Shown: positions 18,323-27,476, numbered from the stretch's first letter. The stretch: DNA of 64,000 nt from Salinisphaera sp. (GCA_027858915.1 JAQIBT010000055.1:1-64000); one strand, 5' to 3'. Made by a program: numbers and translations. Notes: generated by a model not told the origin, from the sequence alone.

Positions 18323-19486
18323 CTATCCCGGCGACTTGGGTCGGTGCTCGCCGTGCAACGTTTGCATGAATGCCGTACAGAGCTTGTGGAACGCTGCAGT
18401 TTGGGTGGCGGCCCGACCCTGGGCGCGACTGGCACGGAGAAAAGCGATCAGTGCCTGCATCTGTCGGGTATCGCCAGGGCGCCAATGAAAGGCGACCAGT
18501 TGCAGCGCCCGGTTAATGAACATTGGCAGGGTATGATAATCCGCACCCGGCGGCCCGCTGCGGCCCGGCAACCGCCGCGCTTCGCCCAGCCCACCCTGGA
18601 AAACATAGAATGCATCGTCGGGCGACAGAAAGGCTAATTCATAATGGACTTCACGCTCGGCCTGAGTGATGTCCTGGGCCGAGTAGAACGGCTTGTTCCG
18701 GCCGGTCACCAGATAGCGCAGATTATCTGGCGTCATGTACTGGACCGTGCGGTGGGTTGTACGTCCACGACGCCAGGGGTAGAGCTCGTTGGAACGCAGC
18801 GCGGCGATCAGCCGTACCCGGTCGTCGGTCGGCAGCTCGATATCGGTGCCGAAAATATAGCTGCGCTGATCATTATGTTGCTGCAATAGCAACGCCACCG
18901 GACGCTGTGCAGCGTTGAGCACGACGCTGACAGCGGTGTAATGATCCAGTTGGTGCCAGTCGTTAAGATCGGCAATCAGCGACAGCGGCCATGCTTTCCA
19001 CCGTGCCAGCCCGGCCGGCAATCCGGAGTCGCGGAATACGAAGTTGTAGGTCAGAAACGTGAACGTCGGTGTGCAGGCCAGCTTGGCGTGGTCCACGCGG
19101 GCAAACACAATCGGATGGGTCGCGTACCGCCCGGGTCGGTGCACAAACGTCACCGCGGGATGGTGCTTGTAGCGGTTGAGCAGGGCACGGTCGGCGTGGG
19201 TGCTGATGACCTTGCCACGGGCGTTGTACAGCGTACCGTGCGCGATATAGTCAGGATAAAAGCCGATGGGCGCGTCCTGCCCCGGTCCTACCCAAAGCCG
19301 CGGGCGGTAACGACGCAGCAGAGCCTGGTCGCGTCGGTTGGCAGGCCGGCTGGCGGGCGGATGCGCGGCGAAGTACGCCGCAAAACCGGAATGCTGCGAA
19401 AAGTTACTGGCCGCGAGACCCAAACCCGGCGCCGACCAAAGAGCGGCCAGTGTGACCATATACAGCATGACAGAAGGCGGCGGCAC
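18323..19486 (-). CDS. Exported protein of unknown function
   Basis: 387 aa from a GTG at 19486. The ATG at 19468 gives a better signal peptide (MLYMVTLAALWSAPGLGLAA). The mature protein has no membrane helix or family I recognise. It contains RYRPRLWVGPGQDAPIGFYP, FTFLTYNFVFRDSGLPAGLA, DLNDWHQLDHYTAVSVVL and HRTVQYMTPDNLRYLVTG. The WHQLDHYTAV segment with aromatic and acidic residues suggests an enzyme or binding fold. It follows the sigma/anti-sigma pair in the same direction, so it is a likely target of that ECF sigma factor. Confidence 0.75.
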   Translation of the reverse strand: MPPPSVMLYMVTLAALWSAPGLGLAASNFSQHSGFAAYFAAHPPASRPANRRDQALLRRYRPRLWVGPGQDAPIGFYPDYIAHGTLYNARGKVISTHADRALLNRYKHHPAVTFVHRPGRYATHPIVFARVDHAKLACTPTFTFLTYNFVFRDSGLPAGLARWKAWPLSLIADLNDWHQLDHYTAVSVVLNAAQRPVALLLQQHNDQRSYIFGTDIELPTDDRVRLIAALRSNELYPWRRGRTTHRTVQYMTPDNLRYLVTGRNKPFYSAQDITQAEREVHYELAFLSPDDAFYVFQGGLGEARRLPGRSGPPGADYHTLPMFINRALQLVAFHWRPGDTRQMQALIAFLRASRAQGRAATQTAAFHKLCTAFMQTLHGEHRPKSPG

Positions 19487-19537
19487 GCGGACAGCAGTCG
19501 GTGCAGCGCCTCTCGGCGATCGGAGCCGGCGAATAAC

Positions 19538-19807
19538 TTACCCCGGCGGCGAATGAAAGTCGTCGTGCCGTCGCAGGCGTTTGCGGATACGCGCTCGGGT
19601 ATGCGCGGGAAGCTTGGGCGCGACAGGGTTGGCACGGACGCGAATGAACGATCGCCGCAGCCACGTCAGTTGGCGCTCATAGCGGCGGCAGTGCCGACAC
19701 ATCAACAGGTGCAGCCGCAGCGAGAGGCTACGCGGCGTCGGCGCCGTGTCGTCCTGCTCTCGCGATAGCAGTGCGGCGACCTCCCGGCAACTCGGCAGCC
19801 CCATCAT
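19538..19807 (-). CDS. Zinc-finger anti-sigma factor
   Basis: 89 aa whose start overlaps the sigma factor stop (ATGA). It carries the ZAS/zf-HC2 motif HxxxCxxC at His33, Cys37 and Cys40 (LHLLMCRHCRRY), typical of short soluble anti-sigma factors that hold a group IV sigma factor and release it on redox or metal change. There is no membrane helix. The Arg-rich C-terminal half (RIRKRLRRHDDFH) is unusual. Confidence 0.82.
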   Translation of the reverse strand: MMGLPSCREVAALLSREQDDTAPTPRSLSLRLHLLMCRHCRRYERQLTWLRRSFIRVRANPVAPKLPAHTRARIRKRLRRHDDFHSPPG

Positions 19808-20379
19808 TGGCGTTCCTCCACCACGAATCCATTTTTTTCCAGACAGCGGCGCAGCCTCAGACGCGCTCGGTGCAGCAGGACATAGAGGTGGTTCTGGCTC
19901 ACGCCCAGGTGCTCGCTGGTCACGGCTGTATCCTGATCATACAGCTCGCGCATGACGAACGACGCGCGCTGCGCGGTGGGCACATTGTCCAGACAATGGC
20001 CGACGGCATTCATGAATGCATCGTTCTCGAGTTGGCGCAGCGGATCGCCGCCCCAGGCCGCCGGCGGCTCGCGCCATCGACCATTAGCCCGAAAAACCTG
20101 AGACTCAACGTCGTCGTCGCCCATGGCGTCCACAATGGCGGAGCGTTGCTGCCTGCGTATCTCGTCAATGCATTTGTGCTTGAGAATGCCGATCAGCCAT
20201 GTCCGTTCGGTAGATTCAGCGCGAAACGCTGCGTGGCTCCGCCATGCGGCCAAAAGCGTTTCCTGTACGAGATCTTCGACAGTCACGGGGTCGCATAGAC
20301 GCCGCAACGCGAAGGCGTACAAAGCGTCGCCATGGCGTTCGAGCCAACCTTCGGCCGGGGATTGCGCCGTCTCAGTCAT
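19804..20379 (-). CDS. ECF RNA polymerase sigma factor
   Basis: 191 aa. Region 2 is ALYAFALRRLCDPVTVEDLVQETLLAAWR with the helix TERTWLIGILKHKCIDEIR. Region 4 has a helix-turn-helix at EHLGVSQNHLYVLLHRARLRLR. An insertion of about 35 residues (AMGDDDVESQVF...) separates the two, as in some ECF groups paired with zf-HC2 anti-sigma factors. It is coupled to the anti-sigma gene. Confidence 0.9.
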   Translation of the reverse strand: MTETAQSPAEGWLERHGDALYAFALRRLCDPVTVEDLVQETLLAAWRSHAAFRAESTERTWLIGILKHKCIDEIRRQQRSAIVDAMGDDDVESQVFRANGRWREPPAAWGGDPLRQLENDAFMNAVGHCLDNVPTAQRASFVMRELYDQDTAVTSEHLGVSQNHLYVLLHRARLRLRRCLEKNGFVVEERQ

Positions 20380-20505
20380 GCTGCGCTACGGGATTTGCGT
20401 TTGCATAGCGAATAAGCGCGTTCTCTGCCAATTGTAAGATTCTGCGCTTCGGAACCGACCCAGTGCCATGGCGTTAGAAGCGTCGGGGTAACTTGGAGAG
20501 TCTGC

Positions 20506-21966
20506 GTGAGTATTACTTGGTTTGCACCCTGGCTGGTATTGACTGCCTATGCGCTGCTGATCTGGATCATGACGCCGCGCGCGATCAGCGCTGCGCAATT
20601 TTTCGGCGGTGGCTCGCGCCGCGGCGTTGCGCCTGGCGCCTGGTTGTTGGGCGCGAGTGCGGCCATGAGTTGGGTCATGGCCAAGAGCGTCTACAACGCG
20701 ATGAACCTGTCGGCGAGTTTCGGCGTCATTGGCGGTATCGCCTATGGCAGCTACTGGCTGAGCTTCATCGTGGTCGGCATCGCCGTTTATTTCATGCGCA
20801 CTCGCGGTGGCTATACATCCTTGCCGCAATTTTTGCGGCGCAAGTACGGCGCCACGGCCGCGAAGATGTTCATGGTCGTGATCGCGATCCGGCTGTTCAA
20901 CGAGGTGTGGTCGAACACCAAGGTGACCTCGCAGTTCTTCGGCCCGGAAGGCAGTACACCCTACTGGACGGCGGCCATCGTGATGACCGCATTCACGGCC
21001 TACTACAGTCTGCGTGGCGGCCTGCGTTCGAGCATTCTTACCGACGCAATGCAGACCCTTTTGATGGCTGTCCTGTTGGTGGTCATGCTGGTTACGCTCA
21101 CGCCGACGTTTGCCGAACAGGGTTTTCCGAGCGTTGCCAACGGTGGGATATCGTCGGCTATGCACGCAGGGGGCATGACGTTTCTGGCTCTGGCGCTGGT
21201 GCAGTGTCTGAGCTATGGCTTTCATGATCCGGTGCTGACCGATCGGGCGTTTGTGAGCCGGCCCGCGAGCATGCTTCGGGCCTTCGTCATCGCAGCCATC
21301 CTGGGCGGTGGACTCATCGCACTGTTCAGTCTGGCTGGCGTGTATGCATTGGCGGTTAATGTGCCGACCAATGCCCCGGTACCGGTCGCCGTGCCGGCCG
21401 TGATCGGCCTCTGGATGGCCTTGCTGTTCAATGCCGTCATGCTCACGAGTGCGGGCTCCACGTTGGACTCCACTTTCAGCTCCGCGGCAAAGTTCGTATC
21501 TCGCGACTGGCCGGCAGAACAGGGTGAATGCACGATACCGCAGGTGCGCAAGGGACGTTGGGCCATGGCAGCGATTGCGGTCATCGGTAATCTTCCGCTT
21601 CTGAGTCTGTACATCAAGGGCGTGGGGCCGGCGGTCATCGCAGCGACCACGATCAGCGGCACCGCGATCATGGGACTCGCACCTATCTTTCTGTTGGGCT
21701 GGTTGCCGTCGGCCGGGCGCCTGAGTTTCTCGCTCGCATTCTGGCCGGGCATGGCTATCGGTGTATTGAAGGTCGTCGAGGCCTTCGGCGGGGTCTCGGT
21801 GTTTCCGTCGTCGATCGATATCGGCGTCGGTACGTACGCCCAGGATCTGGGTATCAACGTCTGGGGATTGGCGGTCTGTACCACAGGCTTCCTGATTGGA
21901 TCGCTGATCGCAAGTCGTCGTGACGTGAGCGCGGCAAGTCGCATCGTATCGAACAGCGCGCGTTGA
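20506..21966 (+). CDS. Sodium:solute symporter (SSS) family protein
   Basis: 486 aa with about 12-13 hydrophobic helices, starting at a GTG with GGAGAG upstream. Sodium/solute symporter features are GASAAMSWVMAKSVYNAMNL, RTRGGYTSLPQFLRRKYG and SLRGGLRSSILTDAMQTLLM. The substrate is not clear. It transcribes away from the sigma operon and stands alone. Confidence 0.82.
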   Translation: MSITWFAPWLVLTAYALLIWIMTPRAISAAQFFGGGSRRGVAPGAWLLGASAAMSWVMAKSVYNAMNLSASFGVIGGIAYGSYWLSFIVVGIAVYFMRTRGGYTSLPQFLRRKYGATAAKMFMVVIAIRLFNEVWSNTKVTSQFFGPEGSTPYWTAAIVMTAFTAYYSLRGGLRSSILTDAMQTLLMAVLLVVMLVTLTPTFAEQGFPSVANGGISSAMHAGGMTFLALALVQCLSYGFHDPVLTDRAFVSRPASMLRAFVIAAILGGGLIALFSLAGVYALAVNVPTNAPVPVAVPAVIGLWMALLFNAVMLTSAGSTLDSTFSSAAKFVSRDWPAEQGECTIPQVRKGRWAMAAIAVIGNLPLLSLYIKGVGPAVIAATTISGTAIMGLAPIFLLGWLPSAGRLSFSLAFWPGMAIGVLKVVEAFGGVSVFPSSIDIGVGTYAQDLGINVWGLAVCTTGFLIGSLIASRRDVSAASRIVSNSAR

Positions 21967-22028
21967 CCACGCCTTGCACGTCATCGAATCTCCGGGTAGT
22001 TAGCCCTAGACCGGCGCCCGGCCCGATG

Positions 22029-22230
22029 TCAACGTGTGGGCGCTCGACTCAGCGTAAACAGGTTGTCGTGATCCCTCAGCAGATAAAGTGCCACACATAC
22101 CGCGAGCATTGTCCAAGCGGCGAAAAAGAGCAGATGTGCGCCTTCGAAAGGCGCCAGATACGGGCGGAATGCCGACAACGTCGATACGCCGCGCAGAAGC
22201 AGGATGGCGCCGTAGGTCAGCCGCTGTCTT
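22029..22230 (-). pseudogene. C-terminal remnant of a membrane protein (possibly NnrS-like)
   Basis: The leftward frame ending with a TGA at 22029 reads as a plausible membrane protein tail (LTYGAILLLRGVSTLSAFRP, then FFAAWTMLAVCVALYLLRD). Upstream the frame hits a stop and loses coding character. Two hydrophobic helices then a charged end resemble the C-terminus of NnrS-type proteins, but this is a loose match. The 397-bp interval from 21967 to 22363 otherwise holds only the hairpin at 22330. Confidence 0.4.
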
Positions 22231-22329
22231 CGAGTGGGCGTGACGACCGCCAGGGATTGCTTCCGGGAGCGAGGCTGCGTCTACTCGGACCCAGGCCGGG
22301 GCGCACGAGCGGCTGTCGATAGCTGGATA

Positions 22330-22358
22330 GGTGCCGGGCCAGTTTCTGGCCCGGCACC
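22330..22358. terminator. Strong hairpin behind the CMD gene
   Basis: A perfect 13-bp stem GGTGCCGGGCCAG/CTGGCCCGGCACC has a 3-base loop. It lies 5 bp past the stop of the leftward CMD gene. There is no T-tract, so termination efficiency is uncertain. Confidence 0.6.
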
Positions 22359-22363
22359 TCGGA

Positions 22364-22849
22364 TCACGCTGCTTTATGCCACTCGAATTTCTGGAACGGC
22401 TTGTCCACCGGGGTTTCAGCGAGGTGATTCACGTAGTTGCTCATCGTTTTCTGGGCTACGCCGAGCACAACCTCCAATACTTGGCGCTGGGTATAGCCGG
22501 CGTCAAGAAAGCCTTGCACGGCCTTGTCACCAACCGCACCGCGTTCACGCACCACGCTGAGTGTGAAGTCGCGCAGGGATTCGAGCTTGTCGGTAGGCAA
22601 GGCGGTTTCGTTGCGCAGCGCATCGGTGATCTCGTCGTCAACGCCCATCTGCTTGGCGATGCCGGTATGGGCCGGTACGCAGTAGTGGCAGCTGTGTTCC
22701 ACGTTGATGCTCTGCCAGACGACGGTCTGTTCGTCGGCATTAAAGCTCGTTTCAGTGAAAAGTTGATGCAGGCGCTGATAGGCCTCCAGCAGGCCGGGTG
22801 CCTCCGCCATCACGGCATGCAGATTCGGAATCATGCCAAAACCCTTCAT
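22364..22849 (-). CDS. Carboxymuconolactone decarboxylase/AhpD-like protein
   Basis: 161 aa, all-helical CMD fold. The AhpD-type redox motif is VEHSCHYCVPAHTG (Cys54, Cys57, His61), and LRNETALPTDKLESLRDF with GYTQRQVLEVVLGVAQ follows the family. Likely a thiol-dependent peroxidase-like or stress enzyme. It is transcribed away from a TetR-type regulator 270 bp upstream, which is the likely controller. Confidence 0.9.
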   Translation of the reverse strand: MKGFGMIPNLHAVMAEAPGLLEAYQRLHQLFTETSFNADEQTVVWQSINVEHSCHYCVPAHTGIAKQMGVDDEITDALRNETALPTDKLESLRDFTLSVVRERGAVGDKAVQGFLDAGYTQRQVLEVVLGVAQKTMSNYVNHLAETPVDKPFQKFEWHKAA

Positions 22850-22871
22850 CGAGTTCTCGAGTAGTGGCTTG

Positions 22872-22905
22872 CTGTCTACTGGGGCACTCTGTCTACTGGG
22901 GCACT
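22872..22905. repeat. 17-bp tandem repeat, two copies
   Basis: The unit CTGTCTACTGGGGCACT occurs twice in a row, directly upstream of the CMD start. A third partial copy (GTCT) follows. Confidence 0.85.
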
Positions 22906-22982
22906 GTCTTGGTCGTGTAGCGGGAAATCAGACATAAGTAACACTCTTAAGGTTTAGATCTTGTGCAAAAAATTCGCTGTGC

Positions 22983-23009
22983 GTTTCAGGCGTTTCAGGC
23001 GTTTCAGGC
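22983..23009. repeat. 9-bp tandem repeat, three copies
   Basis: The unit GTTTCAGGC occurs three times in a row between the CMD and TetR genes. The next bases (CTG) break the series. It may change promoter spacing if copy number varies. Confidence 0.85.
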
Positions 23010-23121
23010 CTGACTGCATCGATGGATACGAGGCTACTCGTTGTTGAGTGATCGTTCAAGTTACAATTGTCGACACCAGGCCATCCATGCACCTTGTCGA
23101 TAGCGAGCGAAGAACGACGCC

Positions 23122-23742
23122 ATGCCAAGACAGCCTCTGCACGACCGCCAGCGTAGTCTCGGCCGCGCGGTCGATATTTTCTGGGCCCAGGGGTTTCACG
23201 CGACCTCCCTCAAAGATCTGGAACGCGCGCTGGACATGCGTCCGGGCAGCATTTATGCGGCGTTCGGCAGCAAGGAGGGGCTGTTTAATGAAGCGCTCGA
23301 GCGATATGCGCAGCAGGGGCTGAAGGAACTCGAAGAACAGCTGGATGCCTATGTGTCGCCGCTCGAGGGCCTGGCCGCCTACGTGCGCTCGCTGGGTGGA
23401 CTACACGATCAGGCGATCCCGTCTCGCGCCTGCCTGTTGGTGAAAAGCCTACTCGAACTGGGCGCGCGCGAGCCGGTGGCACGCGATAGGGCGGATGCCT
23501 TGCTCGCGGGCATGGAAAAGCGCTTTATCGCTGCTTTTTACGACGCGCAAGCTGCCGGCGAGCTCTTGCCGGGGAGCGATCCGGCTCAATTGGGCCGCCG
23601 ATTGCAAGCCGAGGTGATGGGACTACGCGCCTATGCCCAACGCGCAGTGACTAGTGCTGCGGTACGCGAGTTGGCCGGTGATATGGCGGCATCAATTATT
23701 GATCGACGCGTACATACTCGATTCGGAGGCGACCTTCTGTGA
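23122..23742 (+). CDS. TetR/AcrR-family regulator
   Basis: 206 aa. The N-terminal helix-turn-helix is LGRAVDIFWAQGFHATSLKD with MRPGSIYAAFGSKEGLF, and the helical ligand domain follows (CLLVKSLLELGAREPVARD). It is divergent from the CMD gene, with a short dyad near TTGAGTGATCGTTCAAG at 23045 that could be its operator. A redox or xenobiotic inducer is likely by analogy with CMD-linked TetR proteins. Confidence 0.9.
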   Translation: MPRQPLHDRQRSLGRAVDIFWAQGFHATSLKDLERALDMRPGSIYAAFGSKEGLFNEALERYAQQGLKELEEQLDAYVSPLEGLAAYVRSLGGLHDQAIPSRACLLVKSLLELGAREPVARDRADALLAGMEKRFIAAFYDAQAAGELLPGSDPAQLGRRLQAEVMGLRAYAQRAVTSAAVRELAGDMAASIIDRRVHTRFGGDLL

Positions 23743-23830
23743 GCTCGTGCAAGGGGTAATGTCCGGCTCAGAATGTAGCACGGGCACCCTCAAAGTTTGA
23801 CCAACTTCGAGTTTTACCCACCTTGGGTGA

Positions 23831-24066
23831 TTAGCGGACTAACGAGTCAGGCGTTATGGCCATTGGCAAAGCCATCGCCCTCGTGAGGCCGCGTTCGTAG
23901 AGCATGACCGGCAGGTTAGAGAGCATCGCTATATTGGCGAGCAAGGCAACCCTGAACCCATCAGCCCGTCAAGAAAGAACAGGCTGGCCATATTCACGGG
24001 CGTCAGGATTAAAGCCACCAAGACCCGCGCTCCGATGGGGAGCGAACGGAAGGATATCTAAATGGC
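23831..24066 (-). pseudogene. Degraded small membrane protein
   Basis: Within the gene-free interval 23743-24211, the leftward strand encodes two hydrophobic blocks in different frames: ARVLVALILTPVNMASLFFL and NIAMLSNLPVMLYERGLTRA, ending at a TAA at 23831. A shift near GLMGSG separates them and a TAG precedes the first. The two together look like one transmembrane protein broken by an indel and a nonsense codon. No family name is certain. Confidence 0.5.
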
Positions 24067-24211
24067 CTGAAACGCGTTGGTCGTGGGTTAAGTAACTGCT
24101 GTCATGAGGTGGTGTTCTCCGAACGATGGGAGTTGCGTGCGCCGATGGAGCGAATACCACACGGCCAACGCGCCATTAGGGCAGCTGGGCCTTCGCGATC
24201 AGCTATTAGAA

Positions 24212-24904
24212 TTACCGCCCGTGCTGAATAAGCTGATCGGCGAGATCAGTTAGGTCCGACGAAACGAAATCGGGAACCGGCACTTCTGCGGCGGGCAGAA
24301 TGGCGTTGTGTGGGCGTGTGATGAGAGCACCACGACAGCCAGCGGCCTGGGCTCCGATCGTATCCCATAAATGACAGGCGACGAGGCATAGCTCCGATGT
24401 AGTCACGCCCATTGTTTCTGCCACGTGCTGGTAGGTTTCTGGAGCTGGCTTGAACTTCTGTATCGCTTGCACGCTGAAGAACTGCTCGAAGAAATCGCCG
24501 AGCCCGGCGCGTTCAAGCGGTGTAGGCGACGACGAGCTTGCGGAATTGGTCAGCGTTACGAGCCGGAAATCCGCATTGCGCAGTCGCGTGAGGGCTGGCG
24601 CAGCGTCGGGATGAGCGGGCATCGATCCCATGCGTTCCTGCAGCTCTTCGATATCGTGGTCAGCGACGGTTGCGCCGTGGATTGACGCGACCATACGAAG
24701 GGTGCCGACGCCCAACTCGCCGAACGGTGTGTAAAGGCCTGAAAGCGTCATCGTTTGAGCGTAGAGGATCAGCTGTGCGAACCACTCTCGCAGCACCGAC
24801 CGGTTGTCGAAAATGCGGACAAAAAGCGGTTCGAGCGCGGTGATATCGAGTAGCGTTTCGTTTACGTCGAAGACGAGAATCGGGGCGGAGTCGTTTTGTG
24901 TCAT
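24212..24904 (-). CDS. Haloacid dehalogenase, type II (HAD superfamily)
   Basis: 230 aa from ATG 24904; a GTG at 24934 would add ten residues. HAD motifs are VFDVNETLLD (nucleophile Asp), VTLTNSASSSS (Ser/Thr motif), QKFKPAPETYQ (Lys) and CLVACHLWDTIGAQAAG. Type II L-2-haloacid dehalogenases hydrolyse 2-haloalkanoic acids. The acidic motif here reads ACHLWDT rather than the usual SSNAWD, so the exact substrate is open. Confidence 0.85.
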   Translation of the reverse strand: MTQNDSAPILVFDVNETLLDITALEPLFVRIFDNRSVLREWFAQLILYAQTMTLSGLYTPFGELGVGTLRMVASIHGATVADHDIEELQERMGSMPAHPDAAPALTRLRNADFRLVTLTNSASSSSPTPLERAGLGDFFEQFFSVQAIQKFKPAPETYQHVAETMGVTTSELCLVACHLWDTIGAQAAGCRGALITRPHNAILPAAEVPVPDFVSSDLTDLADQLIQHGR

Positions 24905-24955
24905 CAGTGGGGTAGATCCTTGTTCGGATAGCACGGGCTGGGCGCGATGGCCAAG

Positions 24956-25687
24956 CTATGATATTCCGGGTTGCGGTGATCGAACCGGCTTCCGGCGGTT
25001 CCAGGCCTCCCGATCGTTGCCGTGGCTCGGCAAGCCGCCGGCATCCTTGAGCATGCGCGCCATGTGCAGAAGGTTCCACGTCATGATGGTGGTGTTGCGC
25101 CGTGTGAACTCATTGTCAAACCCGACCGGTCCTGTGTCGGATTCATCGCCGAAAGACGGACCCGGGCCTGCCTCCCCGATCCAGCCGCAGTCAGCCTGGG
25201 GCGGAACCGTGTAGCCGAGGTGCTGAAGCGCGTAGAGGATCGTCATGGCGCAGTGCTTTATGCCGTCCTCGTTGCCGGTGACAATCGCGCCGCCTGTCTT
25301 GCCGTAGAAGATGCTCTGACCCTTGTCATTCAGTAAGCCGGACATCGAATAAAGACGTCCGATCAAAAGGCAGCAGAGCGAGCTTTCTTCGCCCAACCAG
25401 ATCGGGGTGCCGACCACCAGGATTTCAGCGGCGGAGATCGTTTGCCAGAGTTGCGGCCAGTCGTCTCGGTCGCATCCGTGCTCGGTCATATCGGGTTGAA
25501 CGCCAAAGGCAAGCTGATGGTCAAGAAGGTGGATATGCTCGACCTGGGCATTGTTCTTCTCCATGATCCGCTCCGAAACGCTCAGCAGCGAACGGGTATG
25601 TGAACTGGCCCCGTCTTTTTGCAAAGAGGTATTTATAAAAACTGCTTTAATATCAGAGTAATCCGCGTTCGGTTGATTCTGGGACAC
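24956..25687 (-). CDS. NAD(P)H-dependent FMN reductase/flavodoxin-like protein
   Basis: About 243 aa. A GTG start at 25687 has AAGGG upstream; a TTG at 25702 would add five residues. The flavodoxin-like fold shows at AVFINTSLQKDGASSHTRSL, ILVVGTPIWLGEESSLC (FMN contact loop) and GKTGGAIVTGNEDGIKHC. Such enzymes reduce quinones, nitro compounds or metal complexes. It ends about 50 bp before the dehalogenase and runs the same way, so co-transcription is likely. Confidence 0.85.
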   Translation of the reverse strand: MSQNQPNADYSDIKAVFINTSLQKDGASSHTRSLLSVSERIMEKNNAQVEHIHLLDHQLAFGVQPDMTEHGCDRDDWPQLWQTISAAEILVVGTPIWLGEESSLCCLLIGRLYSMSGLLNDKGQSIFYGKTGGAIVTGNEDGIKHCAMTILYALQHLGYTVPPQADCGWIGEAGPGPSFGDESDTGPVGFDNEFTRRNTTIMTWNLLHMARMLKDAGGLPSHGNDREAWNRRKPVRSPQPGIS

Positions 25688-25702
25688 GATTTTGCCCTTC
25701 AA

Positions 25703-26153
25703 GAAGAAGCAGGTTTACCCTGCGCCAATTGCGTACGAATCTTGATTTCGTTTTCCAAATGTAGCTTGAGCATAGGGGGCTTCTTGTGCCTTCGTGTTCG
25801 TTACCGGGTTGTCTGAATCTGAAAGTGCTGAAGCGCCCGCCGCCAAGCGCCCAGGAGCGCGTGACGGCCTGGGACTATATCGCGATGCAACCTGGATCTC
25901 CGCGACCATCCGGCTGCTTTTCCCCTTCCTGGCCGTGCTGCTCAGCGCAGCGCCAAGGCGGGGGGGGGGGTACAGCCTACAACGGGACCGGCCCGTGTGC
26001 GTTTTAGAGCAGATACGGGCCGTGAACGCCGGATAATACGCGCCTGCTGAGCATCGTTCATGATCAGGAGGCTGTGTGATTCTGAACCGATTTCCGCTTC
26101 TATCTGCCTTGCGTAGTGTCAGGAACATCCAGCGGCCGATGCCGGCGCGCTTT
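25703..26153. other. Gene-free stretch with an 11-G tract
   Basis: No gene with support is seen. Rightward frames near 25790-26010 (for example GLYRDATWISATIRLLFPFL) look like decayed coding sequence without recognisable family. An uninterrupted run of eleven G lies at 25960-25970. Confidence 0.5.
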
Positions 26154-27476
26154 CTACAGGTCGTACTGCTCTCGTGCGTAATCGCCGAGGCCAACAGCGT
26201 CGAGGCGGGCCAAGGGCGCCAGGAACGTGACGTGGATGACGCCGGGATCGCGTCCGATTTCGATCGCGCCGTTGATCGTTGCCCGATTGCGGACTTCGGC
26301 AACACTCATGTCCAGCAAGGCAGCAGCGCGCGTCAGACCGTTGACAATGGCCTCGTTCATGCCGGCGGCGGTGCCGATAACCGAGACAGGCGCGACGTCT
26401 TCGATTTCGCCCACGCCCCACTGGGCGGCAAGTCGCGCGGCCTTCGCTTTTTCGATGGCGCTGAAAGGACGTGCCATCGGCGGCAGGTCTTCGAGCAACG
26501 GGAACAACACCGGCCCGTCGATCGGATAGTTCTTGAGCACTTCCACTTGAAGGGTCACGCTGCCGGACACGTCCATGGTATGGCCGGCGATTTCGCCGGC
26601 GCCCTGACCGGCGTGCATATCGCCCATATAGATGCCTGCGCCGACCACTTTGACCGGCGCCACGAGAATAGCGCCGGCGCGGACCGCGTCAATATCCATA
26701 TGCCCATCGGTTTTGTGCTCGGCCAGTTGCTCGGCGGTCAGCGCGTACTCATGCGGGGCGCCAACCAGGAATGCCCCGAAGTCATCGGCGTTGTGCGAGT
26801 CGGGCATCGTCGTGGACGGACAAGTGCCCAACTGCCCCAGAAACGGGCGCATGCGCACCATGACGCCCGGCATGTCAGCCGGCGCATAGTTGAGAATCGA
26901 ATGCTGGCGGCTCTCGTCGGGTAGCGCAGAATAGTGATCCGCCCGGCCCGCCATCTCCTGGGCGACCGCAGCGGGCAGCGTAAGTCCGACCTCGCGGGTG
27001 TCATCGAAGGTGACCGTATAGCCGTGCACGATCTCGAACGGTTTGACCGCGTTGCCGCACCGGTCGCACTTCACCGAATCCTGGCCAACGCCTTCGACAT
27101 GGGTCTCCGGCCAGACCGTATCGCAGGCCGGACAGCGGGCCGCCACATACGGATCACCGAGACAGAAGCCCTCGGGCGAGCTGTCATGTCCGGACGCGGT
27201 GGCGATGGACGTGACAGTGATATCGCGTATACGAATGACGACACCATCGCCCGGCTCCGCGCCTTCAACATGGACGGGTCGCGTCACCTCGTGGCCACCA
27301 CGAAGGCTTGGCGTGATCATTGGCCCCCAGCATCCGGGCGCGGTGTTGGCGATGATCGTGCCGCCGTTTTCAACCGGACCAAGCATCGGCGCTGACGGGT
27401 CGAGCAAGCAGTTGGTAAAGCCTTGCACAACAAGACTGCGTTGAGGTTTGCGTTCAGTGTGGCTGTCGTCTGGCAT
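26154..27476 (-). CDS. Acetamidase/formamidase family protein
   Basis: 440 aa, usual length for the FmdA_AmdA family. Features include GPVENGGTIIANTAPGCWGP, HVEGAEPGDGVVIRIRDI, and the C-terminal part GIYMGDMHAGQGAGEIAGHT. A CxxC...CxxC cluster (CPACDTVWPE and CDRCGNAVKP) suggests a bound zinc. It hydrolyses short amides such as formamide or acetamide to ammonia and acid. It stands alone, with a hairpin upstream and a noncoding region downstream. Confidence 0.9.
   Translation of the reverse strand: MPDDSHTERKPQRSLVVQGFTNCLLDPSAPMLGPVENGGTIIANTAPGCWGPMITPSLRGGHEVTRPVHVEGAEPGDGVVIRIRDITVTSIATASGHDSSPEGFCLGDPYVAARCPACDTVWPETHVEGVGQDSVKCDRCGNAVKPFEIVHGYTVTFDDTREVGLTLPAAVAQEMAGRADHYSALPDESRQHSILNYAPADMPGVMVRMRPFLGQLGTCPSTTMPDSHNADDFGAFLVGAPHEYALTAEQLAEHKTDGHMDIDAVRAGAILVAPVKVVGAGIYMGDMHAGQGAGEIAGHTMDVSGSVTLQVEVLKNYPIDGPVLFPLLEDLPPMARPFSAIEKAKAARLAAQWGVGEIEDVAPVSVIGTAAGMNEAIVNGLTRAAALLDMSVAEVRNRATINGAIEIGRDPGVIHVTFLAPLARLDAVGLGDYAREQYDL

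Noticed and set aside
20386-21984. A 532-codon leftward open frame opposite the symporter gene
   Set aside because: It is rich in His, Arg, Gln and Asp with no family pattern, and it is the mirror of a clear membrane protein gene in a high-GC genome.
22872-23009. Possible CRISPR-like repeats
   Set aside because: The units are only 9 and 17 bp and lie directly head to tail with no spacers.
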